DNA of 64,000 nt, from contig NZ_FWWU01000005.1 of assembly GCF_900176165.1 (NCBI RefSeq), positions 186,001 through 250,000 of the forward strand, written 5' to 3'. This stretch comes from Deinococcus hopiensis KR-140. Lineage in GTDB: Bacteria > Deinococcota > Deinococci > Deinococcales > Deinococcaceae. The translations under genes and the position numbers were made by a program. Position 1 is the stretch's first letter. Every line of letters begins with the position of its first letter. Shown here in pieces: positions 25,056 to 33,564 of the stretch. The notes beneath the pieces were generated by a model that ran no database searches, had not been told where the DNA came from, and worked only from the letters and a program-made list of their open reading frames with translations.

Positions 25056-25613
25056 ATGCTCTTTGTCATCAGTGGTGCGTCTGGTTCAGGGAAGTCCACC
25101 ATCCTCCCTCTGCTCCGTGAAGCTCACCCCTCGGTGCAATGGCACGACTTCGATGAACGCTGGCAGGGAGGCGGGAAAGTCGAGCGTCAACAACTCCTCG
25201 AACAATGGGTTCAGACCGCGCTCCAGGCCGAAGGTGACTTCGGCTTGCTCGGTCAGTGCCCTCTTGGCGAAGTGCTCGCCGCCCCCTCTACGTCATGTCT
25301 GGCAGGCATTCGGCACCTCCTCCTAGACGTGGCTGATGTAGAGCGCATCCGGCGACTGCGCGGCCGAGGTGATGGACTTGCCTCTCAGGACATGCTGAAT
25401 TGGGCGGCCTGGATGCGGGCCCATGAAGCGTATCCGGACTGGCGCCCTGACGTACTGATGGAGGACAGTTGGGACCTGATGTGCTGGGGGCGGTGGCACG
25501 AACGCCCTGGTGTGCCGTGGCCAGGGGCCACCTTTGACGTGACCGAGTTGACGCCGGATCGGACCGCTCAGCGCGTTCTGACTTGGGCCACCAACCCAGC
25601 GGCACCAATCTGA
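25056..25613 (+). CDS. P-loop kinase-like NTPase
   Basis: 185 residues from the ATG at 25056; the open frame from 24999 would put extra residues before the first beta-strand. The protein begins 'MLFVISGASGSGKST' with a perfect Walker A (residues 7-15), followed by 'HDFDERW' and 'LLLDVADVERIRRLRGRG', the layout of small AAA_33-like kinases (adenylate/shikimate/zeta-toxin fold). The substrate is unknown; phosphorylation of a small molecule or RNA is possible. It is the sole gene between 17-bp inverted repeats and has a leaderless promoter. Confidence 0.8.
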   Translation: MLFVISGASGSGKSTILPLLREAHPSVQWHDFDERWQGGGKVERQQLLEQWVQTALQAEGDFGLLGQCPLGEVLAAPSTSCLAGIRHLLLDVADVERIRRLRGRGDGLASQDMLNWAAWMRAHEAYPDWRPDVLMEDSWDLMCWGRWHERPGVPWPGATFDVTELTPDRTAQRVLTWATNPAAPI

Positions 25614-25628
25614 AGTGACAAAGTCCTG

Positions 25629-27311
25629 CTAGTTCCAGACCACGCGGTTCCGGCCTCCCCGTTTGGCGACGTATAATCTTCCGTCGGCCTGCTCAAACAA
25701 GGCCTGAACTGTAGCCCCCTCGTAGGCCGCAGCGACGCCTACGCTAATGGTGACCTGGAGTCCGGCATGCATCTCACGCCATAGGTGGGCTTCCACACGG
25801 GCGCGTAACTGTTCGGCCCGCTCCTCCAACCCCGAGGAGGCCAAATCCTGGAATACCACCACAAACTCCTCACCACCGAACCGCGCCACCAAGTCTCCCT
25901 CCCGCACCCCAGAACGCAGCAGCCCGGCCACCTGTTTCAGAACATCGTCACCGACAGCGTGGGAGAAGGTGTCGTTGACCCGTTTGAAGTGATCAATATC
26001 GACAACGGCCAGCGCGAAATTAGGCCGCAGCGGCGTGGGCAAACCCGCTTCCCACTCCTCGAAAGCGCGCCGATTTGCCAGACCAGTCAAGGCGTCCTGA
26101 TGCGCGAGGCGATCCAGGGTCTGGCTCTTCTCTTGCAAGGCGTGATTCTGGGCGCTCAGTGCTTCATTCTGCTGGCGAACCTGCTGCGCTTCGCGCTGCA
26201 CCCGCTCAATTTCGGCCTGCACGGCGAGTCTCTGCAACTTCTTCTGCGTCTCACGCTGCTGGAGATCAAACGTCATGGTGTGCAAGCGCTTCTGGTAGGC
26301 CAGCGCTTGCTCGAACTGCCCACTGGCCTCATACGCCTGTGCCTGCAGTTCCACGAGCTTGCGCTCGTGGTCACGCAGTTCGTGGTGCGCTACCAGTTCC
26401 TGCGCCTGCAAGAAGGACCCGATGGCTTCCTCCACCTGTCCCTGTTTCAACTCGACTTCGCCTAAATTCGTCAAGGCGTCCACTTCCCCACGGGGCAACT
26501 GCAACCCACGGTAGATCGTCAGGGCCTGCTGTATTTGCGGCACGGCCAGGTCATACGCTCCAGTAAGCGCGTAGAGATCTCCCCATGAATTGCAAAGGAC
26601 CGCTGTCACGAAAGCGCTCTGCACCAGACGGGCGTTGAGATCCTCCGCACGGTGCAGGTACGCTTCTGCCTGCTCAATCAGGTGACCTGTGGGAAGCCCA
26701 TGCGCCTGATCCCTCGCCAGAGCGCGGGTTCTCACGATGACGATGTTGTTCCAAAGGTGACAGACGGTCACCCAGTTACCTGCCTCTTCATAAACGGTCA
26801 TCGCTCTGAGATAAGCGGCCTCCGCCTGATCAAACTCACCCAGATGCGTACACGCGACTCCCAATGCACCGTAACAAAACGCTTCTTGAGTTCGGTCTGC
26901 ATGCTCGGGAAATGCGGTGAAATAACTCAACGCTTCGCGGTAGAGGTCAAGCGCAGCGGTGTGATCTCCCAGGTCACCGAGGATCAATCCTTGAACCGCG
27001 ATAGCCCGCGGAAGGCGAGGATGGTTGGCCCGCCGAAACGTGGAGACAGCCTGCGTCAGGAGCTGGAAAGCATCCAGGGACCGGGGAATATACCGGTAGA
27101 GATCGGCGAGCTGAAACTGAGCCAGGGCCGTCAGGACATCCGCGCGAGCGGACTCAGCCAGTGAGAGCGCTTCCTGCGCCCGTTCAATGCCTTCAGGAAG
27201 TCGGTCCTGGCGCATCAGGTCAGCCGCTTCTTGCAATAGTCCCATGACGTGTTGGGATGTGGGGTCTTGTGGGCTTACATTCACTTGCGCCTCCCTCTCA
27301 CCGCAGAACAT
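25629..27311 (-). CDS. TPR-GGDEF diguanylate cyclase
   Basis: 560 residues; the first Met may be upstream of the true start (Val and Met codons follow near residues 10 and 23). About residues 25-350 are tetratricopeptide repeats, a coiled coil rich in Gln and Glu follows (about 350-395), then a GGDEF domain with 'DALTGLANRR', 'VVDIDHFKRVNDTFSH' and the active-site GGEEF at 479-483. The inhibitory RxxD site (R-E-G-D, 470-473) is present, so it should make c-di-GMP with product inhibition. No receiver or membrane segment is seen; input is probably protein binding through the TPRs. Confidence 0.92.
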   Translation of the reverse strand: MFCGEREAQVNVSPQDPTSQHVMGLLQEAADLMRQDRLPEGIERAQEALSLAESARADVLTALAQFQLADLYRYIPRSLDAFQLLTQAVSTFRRANHPRLPRAIAVQGLILGDLGDHTAALDLYREALSYFTAFPEHADRTQEAFCYGALGVACTHLGEFDQAEAAYLRAMTVYEEAGNWVTVCHLWNNIVIVRTRALARDQAHGLPTGHLIEQAEAYLHRAEDLNARLVQSAFVTAVLCNSWGDLYALTGAYDLAVPQIQQALTIYRGLQLPRGEVDALTNLGEVELKQGQVEEAIGSFLQAQELVAHHELRDHERKLVELQAQAYEASGQFEQALAYQKRLHTMTFDLQQRETQKKLQRLAVQAEIERVQREAQQVRQQNEALSAQNHALQEKSQTLDRLAHQDALTGLANRRAFEEWEAGLPTPLRPNFALAVVDIDHFKRVNDTFSHAVGDDVLKQVAGLLRSGVREGDLVARFGGEEFVVVFQDLASSGLEERAEQLRARVEAHLWREMHAGLQVTISVGVAAAYEGATVQALFEQADGRLYVAKRGGRNRVVWN

Positions 27312-27377
27312 TTCGATGAATCAAGTATGAAGGTGGAAGAACAGGGTTTGAAGGGCAAGTGGTCACGCATCAGGCAG

Positions 27378-27700
27378 TTACCTGCTGGAGGTACGCTTCC
27401 AGGTCAACTGGCCCCTCCAGCTTGGGATCGTCCAGCGCTTGGGCTTCCAGCCCCGCCACTTCTCCGCCACTGGCGCGTACACGAACGCGACCCGCTTGGC
27501 GAGCAGGATGCCTTTCCCCAGCTTCAAAAGCCTGCCGGTCACCTGCACGTACAGGGCGCTCGCGTCCAGGCTCAAGGCCCTCGCTGCTCGCCTGCATGGC
27601 CAGCACAAAGGGCTCGGTGTTCGCCACCGCGGGGCAGACCTCCACGCGGATGATCCCCTCGCCCGGTCGAGCTTGGACGGACCAACTGATCCGCTGCCCA
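27378..27700 (-). pseudogene. Frameshifted relic of a small Deinococcus-type protein
   Basis: Reading leftward, 'VEVCPAVANTEPFVLAMQASSE' and 'LDASALYVQVTGRLLKLGKGILLAKRVAFVYAPVAEKW' are two blocks of one protein, but they lie in different frames with a +1 shift between them near 27590. Upstream, 'KLDRARG' shows another missing base relative to the 'KLDRGEG' of the related relic at 49043-49390. Two indels make it non-functional. Function of the family is unknown to me. Confidence 0.6.
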
Positions 27701-27846
27701 CCGAGGTGCGTAAGCCAAGCGCAACCACGTGGACGTGGCTTTGAGGACCGTCGCCTGGCTCGTCAAGTCTCCAGGGATGGTGCTGGGGTAGCTCACGCCG
27801 CATGCCCCCCCGCTGCGTGTGCGCGAGGAGGGCGTTCTAAAACAAG

Positions 27847-29115
27847 TCAAGTTCTGTCGTTGCTCACAAGAGATCCATACGTTCCGCTTCGCAATGCTCT
27901 CCAGGCCCAAAGTGCTGCTCCCCCTATCAGCAGACCCTGGGCCACGATCAGGACCCGTGGGCCAAAAGCAGCCTGGGCGCTCCCAAGCAGCACGTATAAG
28001 GTCAGAAAGGTCAGGCTGGTCAGCACCCCGAACGTACTCTCTACACGGCCCTGATACTCCAAGGCCGTGTGTTCCTGTGCAGCGGTGCGGTACAGAATGA
28101 GGCTCCGCGAAAAGAGCCCCATCAGTCCCCAGGCCAACACTGCTTCTACAAGCCCTGACGCCCGTGACCCCAACAGCAGGGTGAGGCTGAGGAGTCCTGG
28201 TGCCGCCACCATGACCACGGCCTTCGAGAAGCGCTGAAGGAGTAACGGCAGGATAAAGCCTGCCAGTACGGCACCCACGGCCCACGCGCCGTCAATCAAT
28301 CCCAATGCACCCGGCGAGAGGCGCAGTACCTGATGCACAAACGGCACCAGCAAGGCATTCATGCTCTGGGCCGTACTCGCGAGCACCAGGGCCATCACAT
28401 AGGGAAAGGCCAAGCGACTGTTCTGGCGCAGATACGTCCAGCCGAGCCGCATCTCCCAGAGGTACTGTCGCCCGGGAGGCACGTTCCCCTGATCCTGCTC
28501 CTTCGCGTTTCCAGACCGGAGACTCAGCATCTGGAGCGTGCAGATGGCGGAAAGGACGAAGCTCAGGGCGTTCAGGAGCATGACTGCCGGGGGTGTCAGC
28601 CAAGTCATGAGGAGGCCGCTCGAACCCGCTCCAACGATCATTCCCAGCTGAATTCCAATCATGGCCGAGGTGTTCGCTTGCAGGAGTCGGGCAGAGGGCA
28701 CGATCTCGCGCACCAGTGCGCTCTGCGTGGGTTTGTAGATAGTGTCGCCAAGGGCCGTCAGGAAACTCACAAGGTACAGGTGTCCGACCTGCAATTGCCC
28801 CAACGTGGCAATGAGGGGCACTCCCAGCAGGACCACGGCCCGAAACAGGTCCATCATCGCTGCCAACTTGCGCCGGTCGTAACGGTCTGCCAGCACCCCT
28901 GCAATAGGTGCGAACAGCACGCCAGGCAGGGTGGAGCAGATCAGCACGGCGGCGCTGGCCGCGCCATCTCCGGTGAGTTCGGTGGCGAGCCAGCTGGCCA
29001 CAATGAACTGCATGCCATTCCCTACGCTCGAAATGCTCGACGCAGCCAGGTAAAGGCGGTAACTCCGGCTAGGCCAGATTAATCCTGGGGGGGACGACGG
29101 GTTTGTAGACAACAT
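27847..29115 (-). CDS. MFS transporter, drug/siderophore exporter type
   Basis: 422 residues, twelve hydrophobic segments. The N-terminal half matches the MFS_3 (EntS-like) group: 'YRLYLAASSISSVGNGMQFIVASWLATELTGDG', then the motif A-like loop 'GVLADRYDRRKLAAMMDLFRA' after TM2. Such carriers are proton-driven exporters. It is divergent from an ArsR-like regulator with an 18-bp dyad in the shared 85-bp region, so its expression is probably repressed by that protein. Substrate cannot be inferred. Confidence 0.88.
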   Translation of the reverse strand: MLSTNPSSPPGLIWPSRSYRLYLAASSISSVGNGMQFIVASWLATELTGDGAASAAVLICSTLPGVLFAPIAGVLADRYDRRKLAAMMDLFRAVVLLGVPLIATLGQLQVGHLYLVSFLTALGDTIYKPTQSALVREIVPSARLLQANTSAMIGIQLGMIVGAGSSGLLMTWLTPPAVMLLNALSFVLSAICTLQMLSLRSGNAKEQDQGNVPPGRQYLWEMRLGWTYLRQNSRLAFPYVMALVLASTAQSMNALLVPFVHQVLRLSPGALGLIDGAWAVGAVLAGFILPLLLQRFSKAVVMVAAPGLLSLTLLLGSRASGLVEAVLAWGLMGLFSRSLILYRTAAQEHTALEYQGRVESTFGVLTSLTFLTLYVLLGSAQAAFGPRVLIVAQGLLIGGAALWAWRALRSGTYGSLVSNDRT

Positions 29116-29162
29116 GGCTGGCTCCTCGCGCTGAGCTTAGGAGTCGCTGTACAGAGGGCACT

Positions 29163-29194
29163 CCAAATTCAAATTATTTTGAATCATAGTTTGG
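29163..29194. promoter_or_regulatory. Palindromic operator between MFS and regulator genes
   Basis: ATTCAAA-TTAT-TTTGAAT (29167-29184) is a perfect 7-bp dyad; the flanking CCAAA and TTTGG extend the symmetry outward. It lies in the AT-rich divergent promoter region, 16 bp from the start of the ArsR-like regulator, a natural binding site for it. Confidence 0.65.
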
Positions 29195-29200
29195 GGTTGG

Positions 29201-30235
29201 ATGAGCATTCATTTTGTTCTGGAAGCGGAAGACCTGAGCCGCTTGCGCTTCGCCTTCTCGCCCATGTGGGAAGGGATCATGAGTTTGCGTGTGCTACAAC
29301 AGCCTGCCCTGGCAGCCCTGCATCTGCCCTGGATCCGGGAAACTCGCCAGCAGTTGCCGTTCCGTAAACCTGACCCCTACCTCACGCTGGCCATGCAATT
29401 GGTGAACGCCCAGCAGTACATGCCGGATTTCCTGACACCGCCCCCTAGCACGCCGTTTCCCGATTTTGAGGAAGAACTCGCGCGGGTGGCCTCTACACCG
29501 GAGTACGTCGTGCGCCGCGAAGTCACGAGAACCTTCCCAAACCCAGAGAAGCGGTCCGAACTGGTCCGGGCGCTGATGGACGAACCCTCGCTGTCTCTGC
29601 ACCGGATGGTTCAATCGATTGGCACTTACTGGGAACGGCACCTCGCTGTGCACTGGCCGCGCATGCTCCTGATGCTGGAGGCGGACGTGACGCTTCGCGG
29701 ACGGATCTTGGCCCTGAGCGGACCCGGCAGCTTATTTGAGGGTCTTCACGCCAGTCTGACGTTTCAGAACGGCGTCTTGACCCGCCAGAGCGACTCTGAA
29801 CAGACAGTGCATGTCCGAGGTCAGGGGCTGGTGCTGGTCCCGAGTCTGTTCTGCTGGGCCCAGGTTCTGACCCTCCGCGATCCCCCTTGGCAACCGACGG
29901 TCATTTACCCGGCGCGTGGAGCAGCGAACCTCTGGCATGCTGTCCCCGAACCATATGGCGCCCTGGAACACCTGCTCGGAACGAGTTGTGCCCGTATTCT
30001 CAGTGCCCTGCGGACCCCCAGCACGACCCTGGAGTTGGCCCACCTCTTCGGCCTGGTGCCGGGCGCGGTGAGTTTTCAACTCTCGAAGCTGCGCCAGACT
30101 GGATTGGTTGAGGGACAGCGGCTGGGACGTGCGGTGTACTACCGATGGACGAACCGGGGTGAGGCCCTCCTGGAGCTGTTTCCACCAGAGAGAAGCTCAA
30201 GTTCAGGAGGGCGAGAGAAGGGAAAAGGACACTGA
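29201..30235 (+). CDS. ArsR-like transcriptional regulator (DUF5937 type)
   Basis: 344 residues. The long N-terminal domain ('MSIHFVLEAEDLSRLRFAFSPMWEGIMSLRVL', 'YWERHLAVHWPRMLLMLEADV', 'GQGLVLVPSLF') matches the DUF5937-type regulators, and the C-terminus carries a winged helix 'LAHLFGLVPGAVSFQLSKLRQTGLVEGQRLGRAVYYRWTNRGEALLELF' of ArsR type. The large domain may sense a ligand. It is divergent from the MFS exporter and should control both genes through the dyad at 29167. Confidence 0.85.
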   Translation: MSIHFVLEAEDLSRLRFAFSPMWEGIMSLRVLQQPALAALHLPWIRETRQQLPFRKPDPYLTLAMQLVNAQQYMPDFLTPPPSTPFPDFEEELARVASTPEYVVRREVTRTFPNPEKRSELVRALMDEPSLSLHRMVQSIGTYWERHLAVHWPRMLLMLEADVTLRGRILALSGPGSLFEGLHASLTFQNGVLTRQSDSEQTVHVRGQGLVLVPSLFCWAQVLTLRDPPWQPTVIYPARGAANLWHAVPEPYGALEHLLGTSCARILSALRTPSTTLELAHLFGLVPGAVSFQLSKLRQTGLVEGQRLGRAVYYRWTNRGEALLELFPPERSSSSGGREKGKGH

Positions 30236-30474
30236 ACTAAAAGAGCCCCAGATGAGCGAGCGTGCTGAACTGAGGCAACAAGCCAAGGGCGGCCTGACGT
30301 TTAGTCCCCCAACGGGGATGTCGGCCTCCCACCGTTTATTTGACAAGACTCCAGCGTCAATCGGCGGTGCCACGAGCGGCACCCATTGGAGCGCAGCAGT
30401 AGCCTGGCAAACCGACGGAAACGGCCATCATCACCGGGGATCAGTAAGGCTGGGGGCAGCCCGCCTTGATGACC

Positions 30475-31680
30475 TCATCTTGCTCCCTCCAATTCGGGGA
30501 CCGGCGCTTCTTCTCCGGGGAGAGCTGCACCGCGTACGTTGCCACTGAGCAGCGCGATCGTGAAGCCCAGGAGAGCCACAGCACCCAGGGCGATCCGCAG
30601 CGTAACGGTCTCGGCCATCAGACCGATGAGGGGTGGGCCCGCCAGAAGACCGGTATAACCCATCGTCGCCACCGCCGCGATGGCTGTACCGGACGAGACC
30701 CCTGGTGTACGGCCCGCCGCGCTGAACACCAAGGGCGCGATGGCAGCCATCCCCAGCCCGACGCATGCGAAACCAACGAGGGTGAACGCTGGGGAACCCA
30801 GGAGCAGCGCTGTACCCAACCCAAACCCGGCCAGAAGGCCGCCGAAGCGCACGGTGCGGACGGGACCCAACCATGTCACCAGAGCGTCCCCTGTAAAGCG
30901 CCCTGCCGTCATCGTGAGGGAGAATGCCGCATATCCAATGGCGGCGAAGGGTGCACCGGTACCCAGGGTGTCACGTAGGTACACGGCACTCCAGTCCGCC
31001 ATTGCGCCCTCACTGAGAAAGGCACAGAACGCGATAAGCCCAAAGCCCAGAAGGGCTGGGGTGGGGAGGGCAAAGACTGGATCTCCCGAGCGGTAGGTGG
31101 GCCTTGACCTCAGCAGGTGCGTCGCGGCGAGAACCAGGACCACGGCCAGGAGTAAGGCCGTCACCGACAAATGCATCCTCGGGGACAGTCCTTGGTGGGC
31201 TGCGAGCGCCCCCAGCCCCGAGCCGATCAAGCCGCCGAGGCTCCACATCCCGTGGAGGGACGAAAGAATTCTGCGTCCGGAGTGCTTCTCAACCTCAACT
31301 CCGTGAGCGTTCATAGCCACATCCATAGAGCCGTTCAATGCCCCGAAGGCAAGCAGCGTGAGGGTAAGCACGGATAACGAGGGCGCGAGGGCCAGCAGGG
31401 GGAGCGTCAAGCAGTAGAGAACACCCACAGCGAGGGTGACGTTTCGACTGCCGAAGCGGGATATCAGAAGGCCAGTGATGGGGAATGCAATCAGTGCGCC
31501 GACCGCCATGCCCAACAGGGCGAGGCCGAGCTGCCCGTCACTCAACCCGAGCGCATCTTTGAGAACTGGAATGCGCGAGACCCAAGTGGCGAGGACCGCG
31601 CCGTTCACCAGAAAGACGAGGGAAATGGCGAGGCGAACGGTGCCGGGGCGAAATGGGACGGGAACGGAGGCCTGATTCAT
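30475..31680 (-). CDS. MFS transporter, YbjJ-like
   Basis: 401 residues with twelve membrane segments. Signature stretches are 'FLVNGAVLATWVSRIPVLKDALGLSDGQLGLALLG', 'FGALNGSMDVAMNAHGVEVEK' and 'ILSSLHGMWSLGGLIGSGLGA', which point to the MFS subgroup containing YbjJ and fucose-permease-like proteins. Substrate is probably a sugar or small polar molecule, unproven. It is divergent from a DeoR/GlpR regulator with four GAGCAC-type repeats in the shared region. The gap to the left (30236-30474) contains no gene. Confidence 0.87.
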   Translation of the reverse strand: MNQASVPVPFRPGTVRLAISLVFLVNGAVLATWVSRIPVLKDALGLSDGQLGLALLGMAVGALIAFPITGLLISRFGSRNVTLAVGVLYCLTLPLLALAPSLSVLTLTLLAFGALNGSMDVAMNAHGVEVEKHSGRRILSSLHGMWSLGGLIGSGLGALAAHQGLSPRMHLSVTALLLAVVLVLAATHLLRSRPTYRSGDPVFALPTPALLGFGLIAFCAFLSEGAMADWSAVYLRDTLGTGAPFAAIGYAAFSLTMTAGRFTGDALVTWLGPVRTVRFGGLLAGFGLGTALLLGSPAFTLVGFACVGLGMAAIAPLVFSAAGRTPGVSSGTAIAAVATMGYTGLLAGPPLIGLMAETVTLRIALGAVALLGFTIALLSGNVRGAALPGEEAPVPELEGAR

Positions 31681-31714
31681 CGTTTCTCCTTGTCGGGTCC
31701 AGTTGGACGGCCCA

Positions 31715-31758
31715 GAGCACTATGTCACATCCGAGCACATATGAGCACAATCGAGCAA
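31715..31758. promoter_or_regulatory. Operator with in-phase GAGCA(C/A) repeats
   Basis: GAGCAC occurs at 31715, 31733 and 31743, and GAGCAA at 31753; the last three are spaced exactly 10 bp. Helically phased direct repeats of a 6-7 bp unit are common for DeoR/GlpR-family repressors. The array covers the promoter region of both the MFS gene and the DeoR-family gene. Confidence 0.65.
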
Positions 31759-31786
31759 ATGGAGAAATGAGTGGTAGGGTGAAGCC

Positions 31787-32548
31787 ATGTTTGCGGAGGA
31801 GCGGCAGAACCAAATTCTGGCGGAGCTCAAAACCACAGGTCGCGTCGAGGTTCAGGTACTCGCTGGACGCTACGGGGTGTCCGAGCACACCATTCGGCGA
31901 GACCTCAGTGCCCTGGAAAGCCGCGGTCACCTGCAGAAGACGCATGGGGGAGCGGTCGCGCTTGCTACGGCGCACCTCGACTGGCAGGGACGGGCAACCA
32001 GCCTGCCGGAGGCCAAGGACCGGATCGGCCGCCGGGCTGCCCGGTTGATTCAGTCCGGCGAGACGGTCATCCTCGACGCGAGTTCAACGACGCTGGCTTT
32101 GGCGCGGCATCTGACAGTCCGACCACTGACCATCATCACCAACTCTCTGGACATCGCGGCTGTCTTCGAGCAGGAGGCCGAGGTCGAACTGATCGTGACA
32201 GGGGGAGCATGGAAAGCGCCGGCCCGGGCGTTGCGGGGCCAGGCAACGCGGGAAGTTATCCGTCAGTACAGGGCAGATTGGACTGTACTGGGCGCGTGCG
32301 CGCTGCATCCGAGGGCGGGCGTGACCGTGACAGACGAAGAGGATGCACAGCTCAAACGGGCGATGGTAGCGGCGGGCCTACGCACCGTCGTCCTGGCCGA
32401 TCACTCCAAACGAGACCAAGTGGTGGCTCACTTGGTCCTGCGGCCGGAGGAACTGACCACCGTCGTGACCGATGAGCCCTGGCCGGAATTGGAGATTGTA
32501 GGAACGCAGGTGTTGACCTTGCTCAGAGAAAGCGTTGAAAAGACTTGA
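31787..32548 (+). CDS. DeoR/GlpR-family transcriptional repressor
   Basis: 253 residues. The N-terminal helix-turn-helix is textbook: 'RQNQILAELKTTGRVEVQVLAGRYGVSEHTIRRDLSALESRGHLQKTHGGAV' (about 6-57). The C-terminal sugar-phosphate isomerase-like sensor domain has 'ETVILDASSTTLALARHL', 'ITNSLDIAAVF' and 'VVLADHSK'. Such repressors release DNA on binding a phosphorylated sugar. Its divergent MFS partner is therefore likely a carrier for a sugar or related compound. Confidence 0.92.
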   Translation: MFAEERQNQILAELKTTGRVEVQVLAGRYGVSEHTIRRDLSALESRGHLQKTHGGAVALATAHLDWQGRATSLPEAKDRIGRRAARLIQSGETVILDASSTTLALARHLTVRPLTIITNSLDIAAVFEQEAEVELIVTGGAWKAPARALRGQATREVIRQYRADWTVLGACALHPRAGVTVTDEEDAQLKRAMVAAGLRTVVLADHSKRDQVVAHLVLRPEELTTVVTDEPWPELEIVGTQVLTLLRESVEKT

Positions 32549-32787
32549 TTCAGCTCACCGTGTGGATACCTCTCTTGAATTCTGGACTATGGTACGGGTT
32601 TACCGTGAAGTACCGCCTGAGCTGACGGCGTTCGGAGGTCCCCCTGACCGTCATCGTGCTCCTGCTTGCACAGCAGGGTGCCCTTCCAGCCAGCGGGTGG
32701 ACTACGCTCCCTGGGATTGGGAAGGAATGAAGAGATTCAAGCGTTTCTACCCGCACACTTTCAAGTTGATCTCACCTCTGGAGCACC

Positions 32788-32889
32788 ATGGAAAGCGCGG
32801 CGAACATACGAATTGGAGAGTTAGCGCAACAAGTGGGGGGTCAATATTGAAACCGTGCGCTATTACGAGCGGTGTGGCCTATTCCTGAG
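32788..32889 (+). pseudogene. Truncated MerR-family regulator
   Basis: From the ATG at 32788 the frame reads 'MESAANIRIGELAQQVG', then, after removing one G from a G6 run near 32840, 'VNIETVRYYERCGLF'. This is the MerR helix-turn-helix. The frame ends after about 34 codons, where the AT-rich segment begins. The stretch before it (32549-32787) contains a GGTAC...GTACC dyad but no gene. Confidence 0.6.
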
Positions 32890-33480
32890 AATCTCTGAAA
32901 ATCTACTCACATGAATCGATTGAGAAAGTGTATTATTTCCATGCTTATCTATTTTAAATCCTACATCTTCGCCAACTATTAAATCAGACAATAAGCCGCT
33001 CAGGCTGTACATTAACCAGAAAGCGACATTTGAATAGAATATGTAGTATTCCCGTGAAGGATAGTCGGATTCAGTAGGTCTAATCTGAAAAAACGACTCC
33101 ATCCTATTCTTAAGGACGGCACGTGTGCTCAGGTACAAGCTATTTAACTGACTGTTCGCCTGAGAAATTTCAAGAAGGAGGCTATAAATGCGGACATCAA
33201 ACACACAAACTTGACCGACTTTGTTCACCGCAAGGTCAGGATGCGTGATGAGTTATTTTAGCATTAAAATATCTTCCTCGGGGAAAGCTTTTAACATCTC
33301 TCCATAGAATAACTCCATGTCCGAGTAGATTAGATTCCGAAGATTTTTATAATATAATTTAAGAATATGCTTGCTTTTATCCATTAATGTGCACGATTCA
33401 TCGAAAGTTTCATGCCTATTTCTAATACAGCTGTTGGAAGAGCACTTGCTCGCTACTAGTTTTGAATCGATGGCCTTCAT
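32863..33480 (-). pseudogene. AT-rich foreign gene interrupted by one stop codon
   Basis: Two consecutive frames in the same phase, 33480-33253 (75 residues) and onward to 32863, are separated only by a TAA at 33253-33255. Read through, they give one protein of about 205 residues, from 'MKAIDSKLVASKCSSNSC' via 'LKLYYKNLRNLIYSDMELFYGEMLKAF' to 'SREYYIFYSNVAFWLMYSLSGLLSDLIVGEDVGF'. It is Lys/Ile/Asn/Tyr-rich with A/T in third codon positions, unlike all neighbours, so recent horizontal transfer is likely. No family recognised. A suppressed or edited stop is less likely than decay. Confidence 0.5.
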
Positions 33481-33564
33481 ATTAGAATATTATGGCAAAA
33501 GACGTAAATAAGTTTTTCATTGTAGCCCTCCTGATATCCCGGCATAATTAGAACACGCTCCCTA

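Larger units (their letters stand above)
24966..25632. mobile_element. Single-gene cassette bounded by perfect 17-bp inverted repeats
   Basis: CTAGCAGGACTTTGTCA at 24966-24982 is matched exactly in inverted orientation at 25616-25632. The 667-bp segment contains only the P-loop gene and its promoter; the right repeat starts 3 bp after its stop codon. There is no transposase inside, as in a MITE carrying cargo or a mobilisable cassette. Alternatively the repeats form a very long-range terminator pair. No target duplication is obvious. Confidence 0.5.

Noticed and set aside
25056..25613. Zeta-type toxin
   Set aside because: Only the generic Walker A and fold pattern support it; no epsilon-like antitoxin gene is beside it.
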